This document shows positions 33,546 through 47,261 of a stretch of DNA of 64,000 nucleotides, piece by piece. A program made the position numbers and the translations under genes. Every line of letters begins with the position of its first letter. Within the stretch, counting starts at the first letter, position 1. This DNA is from Stratiolaelaps scimitus. Lineage: Eukaryota > Arthropoda > Arachnida > Mesostigmata > Laelapidae. The stretch is taken from the NCBI GenBank assembly GCA_019614645.1, contig JABWDB010000046.1, positions 1,688,001 through 1,752,000 on the forward strand, read 5' to 3'. The notes under the pieces are model-generated. The model was not told where the DNA came from, searched no databases, and saw nothing but the letters and a program-made list of their open reading frames with translations.

Positions 33546-36500
33546 GTAAGTTAGACCTTGCCGAAGGACTGCTGTCCTCTGGCTAGCTAATACGACCGAC
33601 GGCTGAAAGAAGCCGTGCAATGATGTGACCGCGCGGAATCGGCACACCTATTAGTCATTAGACTAATTATTCGTTCCTATTGTGTAGATATACTCATAAG
33701 ACACAATCATTTCGTAATCGACTTGTATTCAATCCTAGCCTCCACCAACGCTTGGTTGAACCCTATGATATGACACATCACTGATTCGACATTATGTTTC
33801 TTGTCTATTCGACTTGTTGGCTCGTTGAAGAACAGTATACATTAAGCACGCCGGCGTCCGTCGATTTCGTACCAATGGGTATTTCCAAGCCAACGGCGAC
33901 ACAGGAGGCGTGCTCGCCGTTCGACCACGCGAGCCGCTAAAGTAACGAAGTGATAAACTTGAAAAAAAAGCTACGCACAAAAAGAATTCCCTGTGGCGAA
34001 CAATGCTCAGAATTGGGCAAATTCAATTTCGTTCAGTTGTAATCTTCATTCGTCACCTTCACGTCAACAGCCACAATACAGTGTACCGAGACAGGCGGTG
34101 CTAAAAATGCATCGTCCCATCATCTCTGAAAAAGTAAATTTTCCGAACAGACTCCCAGCTAACATTTAACATTGACAGTCTCAACATATCGACGCTGTAG
34201 CTACCTGCATTTGTTGTACATATCAAGTCTTCTTCCGAGAACCTTAGTACTTTGCGTGCCGTCGAAATGTTGCCCACTTCGCAGCCGGTGTCGGCCGTCT
34301 ATAATGAGAGTCTTCTTAATGAGACGCTCTTATCCTAGCCTAGGCTCTACAGTGCAAGTCCGAGATATTATTATGAATGTGTAGGCTCGTGGCCAGGTTA
34401 AGGTGCGAGCCTCAACTACAACAGGCTTAGGTTACCCCATATAAGCAACATTTCACCCATCTGTACGAACCAATTCCCCCTTGGAGATGCACAAAAAAAC
34501 ATTTTCACGTAAAAATCCTAATTCGATTAGTTACTTTCAGCACGCGTCGATCGACAACACGAACTCCGTGAGATCACTCGTAATGGCTAACATTTCGTGC
34601 TAACGCTAATTGGAATTTTACTTAATCGTTTATGGTGGCGGCGGTTTATCTCTACGGCATGTCTGCTTTAAGGGTTCTCGGCCGTGCTTGAACGGTTAGA
34701 CGTTCCACTTCGAGTGAAACTCACAACAGTCAAATTTCAAGTATATCCTAGGAGGGTCCGTTGACCAAGCAGGGCTTCGTGCGTAACCCTGTATGGTTTG
34801 CAGACCCTTGTAGCTTTGCAAGAAATGCACCTGAACCCGCTCGTGCAGGTGGCATCTACTCACCTGGATTTAGACTTACAGCATCTCTGAACCAGCTAGT
34901 GAATACGGTCTCATGAAAACACATCACGAATTCGGCCTCATATTTGCCTTCTTTTTTGTATACGCCCTCGTTTGTTCTAGCTAATGTTCGAGTTTAACAA
35001 ATCGTTAACGACTAACTATGCTGCTGCTGTCGCGGTTGCCCAATTTTCATGGAATGATCTCCGTGAAAGGAACGCGAGAATCAAATGAAGTACGCTGGAG
35101 TAGGAGCTACCTAACCTTTTCGGTTAGGTCATACTTGCACGTCGATTTTTACGTAAGCATCTTCAAATGGCACTCGCTGCATTGTTTTCACTGTACGCCC
35201 CAATACAATTTCAACACGAAGAAAACTGCATCTGGAGCTTGTCCATTGCTTCCACATGTATATGGTGAATTTGCCCCATGGGAATGATTTCTGTCATTGA
35301 TTCGAAGGGCGTAATTGTGATTTTTACAGTATATCTGACAGGATCTTTATTTGCTGGGATGCCAATGGGGTATCACCGTGCACACAGCTGCCGCACCGTA
35401 CCCGACGGCGACTGGACCACTTAAACGATAATCTCGTTCGATAAAGGACGAATCAATTGCAAAATCAAATTGCCGAATAGACATTATGTCCACTTACTTT
35501 AATTCGTGCCTTCATGCATGTTTTCATATATAGAATAGCGGATACTATGTAATGAGTCGTAGCATCCAAACTGAAATTGGTTTATCTACAATTCGTTCTC
35601 GCCCTTGGCTGAAGGACTAGGCCAGAATAGGCCCCAGACTACCTGTTCAATCAATTAAAGAATCAGTCCTGGGAAATACACACCGCCTGGACGGAGAAGA
35701 AATCGAAGCTCAGTGGGAAATTCAACTTCAATCAGAAACTTCGAATCATGTGAAATCCTCCCGAGGTTGAACAACTTTTGGACTAAGTATTTGTACATTT
35801 TGCTTTTAAAATCCCCGCTCAAAGATGATAAAACATCGCTGGAAATTTCAAGAGGAGACCCCTCACAATTACGTCTCACAGATATCGGATGCTGTTCCAT
35901 ATTAAGCTTGAAGTAACGGTTTGCGATAAAAGCAACTGATTTTCCAAAAAAAAATACGCATCGTCTGAAAGGTCGCGAAATCAATCTGAAAGATCCTTAA
36001 TATTTTGGTGATTTGGTGATAAACAGGCGGTTGTTTCTTTTAACGCATATATCATTGTCACCACCAGTATATATATTTATATATATATATATCTATATAG
36101 TATAGCATGCACGCTGCTGTAAGAGCAACAGCTGCGAAATTGCCTGCATTATACAGCCCATGGGGAAACTTCGCTTATTGCTCGCCCATTGCCACATATC
36201 TCTATCCGTTTCCTGCCCCTTCCCGCCGCCGCAGCCTAGTTTCTCTCTTGTTCAGCCGGCGAAAAACGGGAATAGATGAATCATTCTGTGGCGAGCGCTC
36301 CCCGAACGTCGCTGCAGGTTAGCGATCCCTCGGAGAGCGCGGTGTAATTGAAATATTATGCAAAGCAGCAACAGCGTATGACTTATCCGCCCGCGTGGCT
36401 CAAATGTGGCCCAGACGCCACCCGGTGAACACTTCCTTTGCTGGTATTAACATATGCATTTGGAAAAGAGCACTCGCCATCCGGGCTGGCTTAGTCATAG

Positions 36501-39500
36501 AAACGAGCTTTTTCAGCTGCGGCGGCGGCGGTGGTGGTGGTACTCGCTGCAGGCGAGCTCTTTTTTCGGGGAAGGCATTTCTCTGAAATAGTCACTCGAT
36601 ATCCTTAATCGCGATAGGCAGATCTAAACCTGCGTAGCGTGTGTCTGAGCGTCGAGTTCTCCAGGTGGCACATGGCAAATATCGGGGAGCTATCCACATC
36701 TTTGGGTGGCACAGCACATCGTACTGTAATGATGGACATTTTTTTGGCGTTCCTTTACACGACGAGAGGCTTAAGGCTCCTTCGCTTACGAAGTTAGGGG
36801 TGATGCAAACATGGACGCCTAGCCCGGCGTTTCATCAACGAGAAGATTGATTCAAGCTTATGCCAGGTTAAGAAGGGCAAACGATCGTATATAGGAAGGG
36901 TAACTTTTTATAATTCGGACTAATTAGCCCGATCGCTTTGTAATGAGCTGGCTAATCCTTACTATGAGTCTCTCAGAAGATCCGAATCGAGATGAGTGAC
37001 GACAGAGCACTTAATATGAAATGAACAGTCAAACAACGGATTCACAAACATTGTCAGCGCATCTTCATTACTAGTTGTGCAATCACTGAAGTTTGCGTCG
37101 GCAGGTCAACGACACCTCGGAACCGCTCGAGCGGCGCCAAACGAAATCACCTATTAGGCAGATGTTTCACAATTGGGACTGTACATTGAATCACGTGGTC
37201 GGTACTCGATATAGGAGCAAAGTCAGATTCGCTATCTTCATCACGACGAAGTGCACTTGTCGGCGTCCATTAAGCTTTGCTTGATTGTCCATCCTTCCTG
37301 CCGACAGGTGACGTTGTTTTGTGGTGCATATCCGGATAGTAGCTTTTCCAGTGATGATTAGTAGTCGTGATAGGTGTCGATGCGAAAGTTGTTTTCGTGG
37401 ACGTTAAATGTTGTCCTGAAGTCAGCCCGAAAGGGTTTAGTTTGGATAGGCTACTATGTTCCTCATACCCCCCCCCCTAGCCAAGGAGGTGTGTGTGTAA
37501 GTGCGAAATCAAATACAGCTTTCGTCTTTCCTCCGCGATGACGGCAAACACGATCCGCGCTGGGCACAACGTCAAAGCTTAACAATGTCCATAGCGTCGA
37601 AAAGCAGGTCCGGTGTACAGCCACTTGACGATGCCTCTCTGTTCGGTACGAACGGATTTCAGAGATGAATGACTAAACTTGAAAGCGTAAAGTAAATTCC
37701 GGATGGCGATAAACGCATTTTCCTCTTTAGAGAAAGGGTTCTTTTTTTTGTGCCTTAAGGAGCGAGATTTTCTTCGACCTTCGCTAAATCGGGACGTTGC
37801 GAAGTACCGCGAGTACTTGCGCGTTTCAGGATTGCGAACGTTTATTTAGGTGTTTTCCACCGCTTGAGTGACTAACTTGGCAATGCGTTGAAACTGGTCT
37901 CCGTGTTCTCTCTGTTCCACATCCATTTAACGTTAATGGGATCTGAGTTGGCTCCCGAATTTCGTAAGACTTTCGAAATGCCTGTAGACAATTTCTCTGT
38001 TCGCTGAATCCCAGAAATGAGAAGCACCTCAAGAATTGTTTGGGCGAAGTACAGCACGCTGCATCGCCTAAACGTCATCTCGCTTCATGTTATCGGTGCT
38101 ATTATTGGTCATTTAAAAGTGACGAACTCGCCAATACAAGTAGTTCGATGTCTATATTAAATTGAATATGAACTGTGAACTGTCGGTCGTTCATAGACTT
38201 AGATAGAAATTGTGACTGCGACAATCTATGTTGCAAAACAACAATCCAACCTTGCCTTGAATAGTTGAGTATGCACTGTTTTCTTCAACGGGGTCTATTT
38301 GAAGGGGCACACATTAGGGCTTTACCGTTGTTTAGGGGCCTTGCTGCTTGATTCAATTCCCCTCCTTTTTCCAATGTCCTGTACTCTCTTCGAGGCCGAG
38401 TTTACTCTAGCGTGTCTGGGCATTCCCATAAGGCTGGGGTGGCAGCCTGTAGTTTCTATGCATCTACATATACATCGCGTTACGCAGTTGAGAGCTTTGT
38501 GTAAACGATGGCCTTGCCGAAAAGCAACTATTAACTTTTTGTATTACTCTACTGTTGGGGGTCGAATTATTGTCGAATATATATATATATATATATATGT
38601 ATCTATATATATATATATATACGTTCACGGGGCACAATTGTGGCCCAAGTTTGATGAATAATTATGTGGAAAGAAAGTATCTCTCCTCCGTAAACATATA
38701 AGGGGAATATCGAGTGCAATAATAATAATACATGGATCTGTCAAAATTCTGAATCTGAAATTGTATTTTTGTAGATTTCCATAGATTATTTATAAGGCGT
38801 CGAACTGATAACCGACCAAAAGGATCCGGGTTCGCTTCCTAGTTAGGGCTCAATGATTCTTTGCAAGTTATGTGAGTTCTTAATTTATGCTGGAAATATG
38901 CTGAGATATTTCAGCCCTTGCAAAAAAAATCCGTTATATCCTCTATTCGGCTTTAGTGATACTAATACCGATATCTCAACTACTTCTCACGTCGGATTAC
39001 AGATACAGGCTGAGAGTAAGTAGTAGACCGGTATGATTCTCTGAATCCCTACGCGGACTAAAGGGCTCCGGTCAGCACTCGCTTCCAGGGCGCACTCGAC
39101 TTGCGTATGGCCTTGGACTCCTTTAGACCTATTGTTCTCTTCAGGGAGTTCCATGCCCATAACCTCTCTGAAGATACCGCGATCCTTGCAACTCGCTTTC
39201 ATGTCAAATCGTAGTCAGCGCGTCGACATATCAAGCGTGCTCTCTTCGAGTAAACAAATTAGCTTAAGTGTCCCCTAGGGAAGCCTTCCTAGTTCCCTTC
39301 TCCCTATATTCATCAACCACATATAGTTAATGTCTGTCAACACCGCAACGTTCTGCTCTGCGCAGGCGACGCCTCTCTGTACATAGATGGAAATAATCCT
39401 TCGGAGTTGATTCGTAAAGTCAACGAGGGATCTTCTTGTCCTCGCTGCCTGGCTTGAACTAAACAACGCCTCTCTCTTAGCGTTTCCAAGACTATATTCT

Positions 39501-40000
39501 TCCAGGTTCTTCCCACTTTTAGGCCCTCTGATATAACCGAGGGTGCTGTAAATCTTCGAGGTACACCTATCGTACGTTCCACGGTGGCCCGCTTGCTATG
39601 AAATATTCTCTACAATCAACTCACACGAGTAACGCGTCTATCTACTCTCAGACCCGAAATTCGCAGGTATAATAGTTGGCATTAATCGGGTTCGAAAGTC
39701 TCTAGAGCCAAGCACTGTCTTACCTTTAGCATTACCCATGGGTTCACGAAAGAACCCAGTTCGGGGGGCTGGTGGTCTTCTCGAATAACACAGAGCCACT
39801 AACATATTATTGCTGTTCCGCCTTGTAAAAAATCACTGGTCGTGATACGTTTGCTGTGTGGGGTTCTCTCCTTTGAAACTCAATCCCTGTTAGTATCAAT
39901 CCATTAAGTACGTCCGTGTCCCAATTTAAATTCGTCCTCAAAAAACACCTCTTAATCAAGTATGAGAGCTAATCAGGTACGCTTCACCCAGGAGATTGCA
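33546..40000. other. Probable intron of the 32.6-kb gene and spacer
   Basis: Begins with the splice donor at 33546. No confirmed exon. Contains an AT-rich tract near 36064-36100, a GGC/GGT run at 36521-36543, a SINE-2 tail (37394), a C10 run at 37468-37477, (TA)n near 38577-38620, and two unassigned minus-strand open frames (39202-38987, 39582-39275) without recognisable domains. Confidence 0.55.
37394..37435 (+). repeat. SINE-2 tail fragment
   Basis: cgtggacgttaaatgttgtc followed by gtcagcc matches the SINE-2 tail. Confidence 0.6.
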
Positions 40001-40439
40001 CTGTTCTCTCATTCACAATCGATTGTAAGATGTCCTACTTTCCTCGCAATGTTATTACTTTCATTTCAATAATCTCACCAACACCTGATAGTCTTACTTA
40101 TATACATTCTATATACAATATCCAATTTATTATTGAGTAACACGCATGGCGTGCCAATATTCGAAGGTTGCAGCATTTTCGTAAGTGGCTCTTGTTTATG
40201 CCGTGAAACTGTCTACAAAGAACTTGTCTAGTCTGTCACGCCCCCAGCAAGCCTCTGGTTCAACGGATATACTTACTAATACACTCAAATGGTATCTGCA
40301 CATGTTTGCCTAGGCACAATTATTAGCGCACAAAAGGCACAATATAGCCTTCGTTTATTAATAAATCAAGTAACAGAGAAGTAGCAGGCTGGCTAGATTT
40401 ATAAAATATCAAGCATTAAATTAATTTTTAATTTTCGGA

Positions 40440-40490
40440 CCAACTCACAGCCAGCATTTAACGTCCACGGTACAACTGCTTCATAACCAT
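40440..40490 (-). repeat. SINE-2 tail fragment
   Basis: Plus-strand cagcatttaacgtccacggt and tgcttcataa are the reverse complement of the SINE-2 tail. Confidence 0.65.
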
Positions 40491-40807
40491 TGCTTTTGCT
40501 CTATTTTGAAAGGAGGAAATTTTCTTCAAACGCTCGGACACCACCAGACATTCATCCAATCTCCGTGAAAGTGGTCATAAGCATTGCTAGTGCAATATAC
40601 GTGTACTGGGTGTGTTTTAGTCCGACTATGTCTCGTCCGTGTCCAGTCAATTAATCCTACACAGTGCGGGTAGCGCGATCATTGTCACATTGAGTAACAG
40701 GGGCGATCAGGCGATATTATGTCCCTTCCTTATAAAGGTAACGAACAAATAAATAACTATAAAATACAACAATAAAATAATACCACTCACTCAAAATAAA
40801 CAGGTTA

Positions 40808-40861
40808 GAATGGCCCTAATTTCTTTCCTGTCCCAGACTAGGAAAGAAATTAGGGCCATTC
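40808..40861. repeat. Perfect 22-bp hairpin
   Basis: Left arm 40808-40829 begins gaatggccctaatttctttc and is the exact reverse complement of 40840-40861; loop of 10 nt (gtcccagact). No repeat copies were noticed elsewhere in the window. Confidence 0.95.
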
Positions 40862-42069
40862 GAAACGTGGAAAAAACTGTCCCCAAGTCAATAGTAGCTT
40901 AGTAGTTAGGATCTAATTATCACTTTCATGACAATCGTGATTCTTATACCGATTAACTGCCACCACTGCTGCAGGACAATGCTGCAAAGTCCGAATGTTG
41001 GCGCCGAAAATGTGGCTCGATTTTGCAAACTCGCGGCGCTGAACACCTGTGATTAATGCCGCTTATGAGTAGAGATAATCACTAAAACCAAAACATACCA
41101 GCGTTTTGGTGGGAAATTACGAAAGATAGCGTTTCAAAGTTGGCTCAGCAAAGACATGCTAACATTTTTAGATACATCTATGCGAAGATGAGACTGATAA
41201 TGTAGCATCGCCCCAACAAAAAAAAAAACACGATCCTTGTCGGAGGCTATCGGCAAAAAATGAGGGCGGACCCCGTCTGTCATTCTGTAGACTAGACGAT
41301 CGTCAGACTCTACCTTTCAATGGCCTAACCGGTGCTAGCTAAAAGTGCCGTCTTCGGTACAGGTCCTTCGTAACGTTTTCGACGCGGTAGCTGCCGAACT
41401 CTGTACACGTTCTCCACAAGTAGCCGTTTTTTTTTGTCGGTGTAAGTTAGTTGAACGGGGACTTTAACCTTTGGAAGCGGAGTTAGATGAAGGATTTAGT
41501 AGAAAATAACGGAACATGATCACGGGGAGAGGAAATGCCGCGATGCCCGTATAGAAATTGAACGCCGGGGCAGGCCACAGTGTGAGCAAATGGGAGAAGG
41601 CTAAAATTATCTGAAATTGATTCTCCTGAGGCAGATCCAGTCGGCCGATAGCAGGCCACTTGCGGGATTTCCTCGGCAGTGATAGGCTGTGTTCAACAGT
41701 AGTTGCAGCTGGAACAGCCTTTTGCGGCCTTTTCCGATTACTGGACCTTTCTTCGAGGCTACTGGTCGGCCTGGCCCCTGCTTCCTGAGGGTGAAAAGCC
41801 TGGCGGAGGCCGCGAACAAGGCCAATCAGTAATGCGCAAAGTTACATGGTGGCGATACGATGCGAAGGTGTTGCTTATTTTCTGCTGTTCCGCTTGTGGG
41901 AGCTTCCTACGAGCTGACAGTAGCCAATTATTATTGCCAATACGCACTGTACACACTCCACCGCTCACTGGGCAGTGACTCATGCTAACAACAACTAAAT
42001 CAATTTATCGATAGACTGAGACTTCAGCACGCTAACCAAAGAGCTGCCGGGGATTGGCATCGTAAAGCT

Positions 42070-42089
42070 TGTTGTTGCCGTTGTTAGCG

Positions 42090-42120
<31 letters not shown>

Positions 42121-42135
42121 CGTTGTCGTTTGTTG
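42070..42135. repeat. (GTT)n microsatellite
   Basis: GTT repeated through about 65 bases with a few interruptions (GTC). Confidence 0.95.
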
Positions 42136-45100
42136 TTCTAATCAACCACGATGGACACAATATAACGAGTCATTGGATAGCACCACCCGAGTGTACAGCA
42201 ACCGAGAGTTATCACTCGACTGATTGATAAGTGTTTCAACGGACTTACGAAGCGCAAAAACTTTGAGAGGTTTTGAAGAAATAAAGCTTAAATGAGTTCA
42301 TCGGAGAAAGATGGAGAAACAAAACAATGAAGGCCCTCGCCCCTTTCGTATAGAGGTTTGGGAGCCAATGCCTTATGCACACCGGCTTTACTTGTAGACC
42401 TTTGCCTCGATGGCAGGATAGAAATCGCACCGACGTAAAATCCGAAGCAATTGAGACGATGTCTGCATGACTTCGATAGGTACAACGATCTGAAGTGAGC
42501 GTCTAAGTGCAAAATGTCACCCATTAATTCCAGTTTGTTAACAGAGCGTTGCGTACACACCGTGAAAACGTTGTCAAGGGGTTCATTTAACATCTAGACA
42601 CAGAATTTGCACAATTTGTTCGTTTACAAGCTGTGTGTCCTGGCAATCATCATATCATATCCTCTTGATCGAGAATCAGAGGAAAATCGACCGCGCCTAT
42701 TTAAGCCAATCCTTGTGTATATCAATCCCTGCGACCCCTCTGACTCCGTATGCGAGCAGTAACGACGAACAGCAAGACAAAATGCATCGAACATTTGTAG
42801 CCTTGCTGATTGAGCCCGCTCGCCTGTTGAGACGAGACGCACTGTGTGGCCAGATTTGGTCATCATATATATATATATATACTGTCAAGCAGAACACTTT
42901 AGCGTCGGGTGGCTTCCCGAAGATGCTGAGAATACTTTTTACTCGCCAAAGCCAGCTCTAAATACTAATCCAATCTCCGATCGAAGGTAAAGGTCATTTG
43001 AAAGGGCAAATCGTCATATTTCTGCTAAAGGAGAGGATATGTCGGATAAGTGAAATAATATAGATTATCGTCCACTTTCCGGGATGAGTTTTTGTTCTAG
43101 TATACTGACTCGCAATGTTTTTTCATTGTAGCCGACGTTCGCAACATACTGTTTACCGAATTTGCTATCGTCGACAATGGCCAACAAAATCACATGAAAT
43201 TTTCACAGATAATTCGTCCATAATTCGAAAAGCAGTAGCCTAAACTGAGGCAAATATACTATTTGCCCAGTACGCCTGCTTTTAGTGCGGGGTACACATT
43301 TATTTGCGGGGTACACCGGGGTACACACAGAGAGTAGTTATTTACAAATTTCAAAAGCTTCATATTTGACCTTAGAACAAACAAACATGTAAAGCAGCTG
43401 ATCACGCTGGCGCGCATCGGTAGACGACGCCAGACGCATGTTCTCTAGTTCTGTTGCTGACAAAATCGACGATATGACTAAGTCGTGTCCCAGCTGCTTC
43501 TTTACTTCTTGTATAGCTACGATTTATTTGAACGAATCGAAAATAAAAAAATTCTACCATCAACTAGTGCGAGTAGATCGAAGATTTAATTGGTAGGGTA
43601 TCTTCGAGCGTCAGCGACCTCCCCATCCTACGCGTATATTCGTCTACCAGCAATCTACGAATGTGTGTTGGCATTGTGTTACCACCAGCGTGTTTGCTTG
43701 CAAATGGTGCACTGAGTTCGCCAACTATTAGATACGGAGATATGGAGTGTTTGTCAATGTATCGATAAGCACGGGTCATAATTATTCGAGGAGATTAAGC
43801 AACAACAGCCGTCGCCGAGAGACAGCGCGCGGTTAGCGCGAGTGTATCGAGAATTTGTCGACGGCCGTTCGCTGCTAGACAATGCCAGCACCGAAGGGAT
43901 GCTGGCTCGCCTATATCAATTTGGTGCCTATGTGACTTCAAAAGTAACATTGAAAATAACATTGATAATGAATCGTGCTAATTCGAAACGTCAAGCGTGT
44001 ACTTGTCGGCGACCCGGCTGAACAATTAGTCGGAGTGTTGATACGAGTTGTCTGTTGCTGAGGGCAAGTATGACGCGAACTATTAGCGGGAATTCGACTT
44101 ATTGCTTTCGATAATTAATGACGGATCCAAACTAAGATGACAATAACTAGCGTAAAATTTGGGGTAGCTATACGGTAATAGGTGAATAAGAGAAAAAAAT
44201 CATTAATGATTACCGATTGCAGAGATATAAAGTCGATTATTCTGGCGTGGCCTGGAAAATATGTATAGCATGTAGCAGTGGGTGGGATGAATGTAAGGGT
44301 CTGATTGGTTTATTAGTGGTTTATTTGTTCAAGTTGTTCAACTTGTAACTTGTCTACTTATCTATGGCTTGCACGGCCGAGAATAAATGTCGAAGTTGTT
44401 GTTTAGCAGACTTAGGGGGGGTTGCTCTGCGGGGTTGCACCACTAGGTGACGCGCACTTAAACCGAGAACGCTTTGAACAACTCGTGAGCGATACTATTC
44501 ATCAGTTGTGAAGGTCATAAACGTGACACGTTGCGTGACAGCTCACGTTGCGGTTGTTGCTGTTGACATGTACGTCGTCTAGTGTGAAGCGTGACTCTTA
44601 GAGTGTGAGCCAAATTTACGTTGATGACGCAATTAATTCGACTTAGTCAGACAATGTCAACTGCTAATTACACACACTAGGTAAGCTGTATGCGACCCGA
44701 ACTCAGATGGAACACAAGATTCAAAATAGCACTGGCATAGAACATAGAAAATATCTATGCACATCTATATATACTCTGTAGTACCAGTGAACGGTACTGC
44801 TGACTCGGTCGACCCCGCGAGCAAGTCGTGTCAACAAATACCGACAAGGTCTTGACTTCGTTAAGTCGAAATTAGCGAAATTAGCGTTCTTGCTCCATTA
44901 ATAATAGAACACCCGTGCACGACGAACGTGAGAGTTCAAGACGCTATCACCCACGTCCGAGCTCTGTCCAATAACCGATTCGAACAAATTCAATTAGCGG
45001 ACAGTGTTGTAAACGATTAGTTAACACGGAAGGATGAGTATCTGCAGCGTTCTTTTCCCCGCCCCGCTGTATACGACACGTAACGTAAAAACGCCGAGGC

Positions 45101-46201
45101 GACGGTGACCGAAAAACACTGTAACCATAATTTTGAAGCCCGTACTCGACATATTCGTGAGAACGGCTTTCGGCTGCCTCATGTCGTCTATACAGAGCAC
45201 CGAGGCGGCGAGGTGCCGAAGGCGGAGCCACTCCCCGAGGTTTCTGTTGTCGCTGTTGTGTTTCCTCTTTTTTTTTTTCTTTTAGACCTTTTTTATCTGA
45301 GACACCCACCGCTCGCTACCGGCCAGGACGTGACACCTCCTCAGTTCGGCGAACGCAAAGCCCCTTACAGGATACGACACTTACACGTATCTATATCGTC
45401 TCGAAAACTCGGCCTGCCTGCTTCTCGTCTTAGTGCTGGACTGGCGGCACATATACTGCGGATATCTTAGCCCACACATCGTTGATGTCTGCTGGCCAAA
45501 CGCCGTACCATATAGTGCCGTCCCTGCCGGTCGTGTGGCGGGGAGCCTCGCAAGAGCAGATCTTGGCCTAAGACCATCGACGATCCCCTCTGGCCCCAGT
45601 TTCCGTCAAGGCGACAAACCGATTTTGCCTGCTGCTGCTGCTGTTGGCTGGCCGACTTTATAAGACAGAGCGGGGGGGGGGGATGAAGCTTAGGGGTACA
45701 GGCTCCCCAATACCCCGTGGCCTCGGAGTACCGGAGTGTGTAATACGCCAATATATGGTTGTAACATACAGCCATATATATAGATATATATATATATATA
45801 TATATATGTCTATCTAGTTGAAATGTTGTCTTCGGTAGCTTTTACCTGCCTGCTGCTTACAATTATAATATATATTAACTCATAAGGTATGTGATATTAT
45901 GAAACGTTCGAATAAATATTTTGGGGTACTACCGTATTGTGACGCCACAAGGTCATTGCTCACCATAGCTACAATAGTTGTTAGACAGATACATACATAG
46001 TAGTATAAGTTGAAGGTATGGGTTTCAAACGTCGGTGTTCCCATGCAGCTACAAATACTCGTACACACCATCAGCCAATCTCTCTCTGTCGTTCTATGCT
46101 GCCTCGTAGCGCGATCCAGGAAAGGTGGTGGCTGGACTCACTTACACCTGGCCAGATCAGGTGCCCTGACAGTATCGCTATTCCTACGCTACTGTAAATT
46201 T

Positions 46202-46290
46202 TACCGGCTGACTCAAAGCCAACATTAAACGTCCACGGAACTGCTTTCGGTATTGCTTCATAAGACGGAACCGGACCCGGTATTTAACGG
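46202..46290 (-). repeat. SINE-2 copy, tail part
   Basis: Plus-strand gctgactcaaagccaacatt, aaacgtccacggaactgctt and cttcataagacggaacc match the SINE-2 tail in reverse. The tRNA-like head is missing. Confidence 0.72.
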
Positions 46291-46366
46291 TGCTTGAAGA
46301 AAATAACGGAATTATTTTCACCTGTCATGGCTGTTTTTCAAGAGCTGTATGTAATAAAATTAAATA

Positions 46367-46404
<38 letters not shown>

Positions 46405-46822
46405 GTACAGTGAATAGTCTAAACTACCACTAGAAGAATCAGCGATTGTGTCACTCGTATAGGTCAGCGGGAATGAGGATGTTGGTGGATAGTCAGGGCT
46501 TAGAGGCTACAATTGGCTTCGAAAATCAGGTGGCCAATCAGAGAATCAATTCATTGCGGACACTCCAAATAGGTTCTAAGACGAGGTGTCGCACATGGGG
46601 ACCAATAGGCTATAAGCTTATCAGACAAAGGCCTAGTTGATGTAGTTTGGCTGTATTAAGTATGAGACGATACTGAAGGATAGGACATGGTTGGAATCAA
46701 CTGCCGGTCCCTGCAAGACACTGACTGAACTAATGCTTTTGAGAGTCCCGGCCAGTGCCCCAAGTCAAAATCGGTTCTGGGTTAAGTCACTAAGAGTCTG
46801 ACACTACCAGGCAAATACCGCA

Positions 46823-46867
46823 GGACACCAGGCCTCACACTCACCCTTAGTGTGAGGCCTGGTGTCC
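46823..46867. repeat. Perfect 19-bp hairpin
   Basis: Arms 46823-46841 (ggacaccaggcctcacact) and 46849-46867 are exact reverse complements; 7-nt loop. Lies 120 bases left of the SINE-3 insertion. Confidence 0.95.
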
Positions 46868-46985
46868 ATGCAGGATTGACCTTTAACCTGTTAAAGAAAA
46901 AAGTATGACACGATACGAGGATCTGAGACTGACGAACAATGAGAAACCCTAGTGTTAGCCCGAAGGGTCGCATCGTTCTGGATTA

Positions 46986-46996
46986 TAATTGGTTAA
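46986..46996. repeat. Target-site duplication of SINE-3, left copy
   Basis: taattggttaa, identical to 47251-47261. Confidence 0.8.
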
Positions 46997-47250
46997 AAAC
47001 TGTTTTTCGAGCTAACCCTCAGCTGTTCCTCTATCTGACAGGCCTCAGCTCTTAACCTTTAGGTATTACTATGGGGACGTGTCGGGGCCACCTTTGTTTA
47101 TTCTCTGCCTTACTCGTACCTGACAAGAATCCTCTGATAAAGAACTCCAAGGGTTCTCCGCGTCTGACAGGATTTGAACCCAACACACACGTGTCCCTCC
47201 GGTCTAGTAGTCTAAGACGCTCACCACTAGACCATCCAGGGGACGCATTG
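46997..47250 (-). repeat. SINE-3 copy, complete, with 11-bp target duplication
   Basis: Read on the minus strand: tRNA-like head with ggatggtctagtggtgagcg (A-box type) and gggttcaaatcctgtcagac (B box), then a body with gggtaagc-like and cggggccac segments also found at 31700 and 60749. Flanked by taattggttaa at 46986-46996 and 47251-47261, a perfect 11-bp target duplication, so both ends of this element are fixed. Confidence 0.85.
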
Positions 47251-47261
47251 TAATTGGTTAA
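47251..47261. repeat. Target-site duplication of SINE-3, right copy
   Basis: taattggttaa, identical to 46986-46996. Confidence 0.8.

Larger units (their letters stand above)
40001..45000. other. Spacer or intron, no gene seen
   Basis: Contains a SINE-2 tail (40440), a perfect 22-bp hairpin (40808-40861), a GTT microsatellite (42070-42135) and short (TA)n at 42867-42880. The open frames at 41607-41983 on both strands overlap and show no domain. Confidence 0.5.

Noticed and set aside
36655..36846. Open stretch after an acceptor-like tctccag (VAHGKYRGAIHIFGWHS)
   Set aside because: Briefly considered as the next exon of the 32.6-kb gene with a TNF-like start, but it has no donor at a suitable place and no further family motif.
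38987..39582. Two minus-strand open frames that might be transposon remnants
   Set aside because: No zinc finger, RT, integrase or transposase motif could be found.
45105..45470. 121-codon plus-strand and 120-codon minus-strand frames in a GC-richer patch
   Set aside because: Both strands are open because of composition; no domain, splice sites or repeat of a known protein.
47160..47245. Possible genuine tRNA gene on the minus strand
   Set aside because: A/B boxes are present, but it is the head of a SINE with target duplications and a shared non-tRNA body; the stems do not form a clean cloverleaf by eye.
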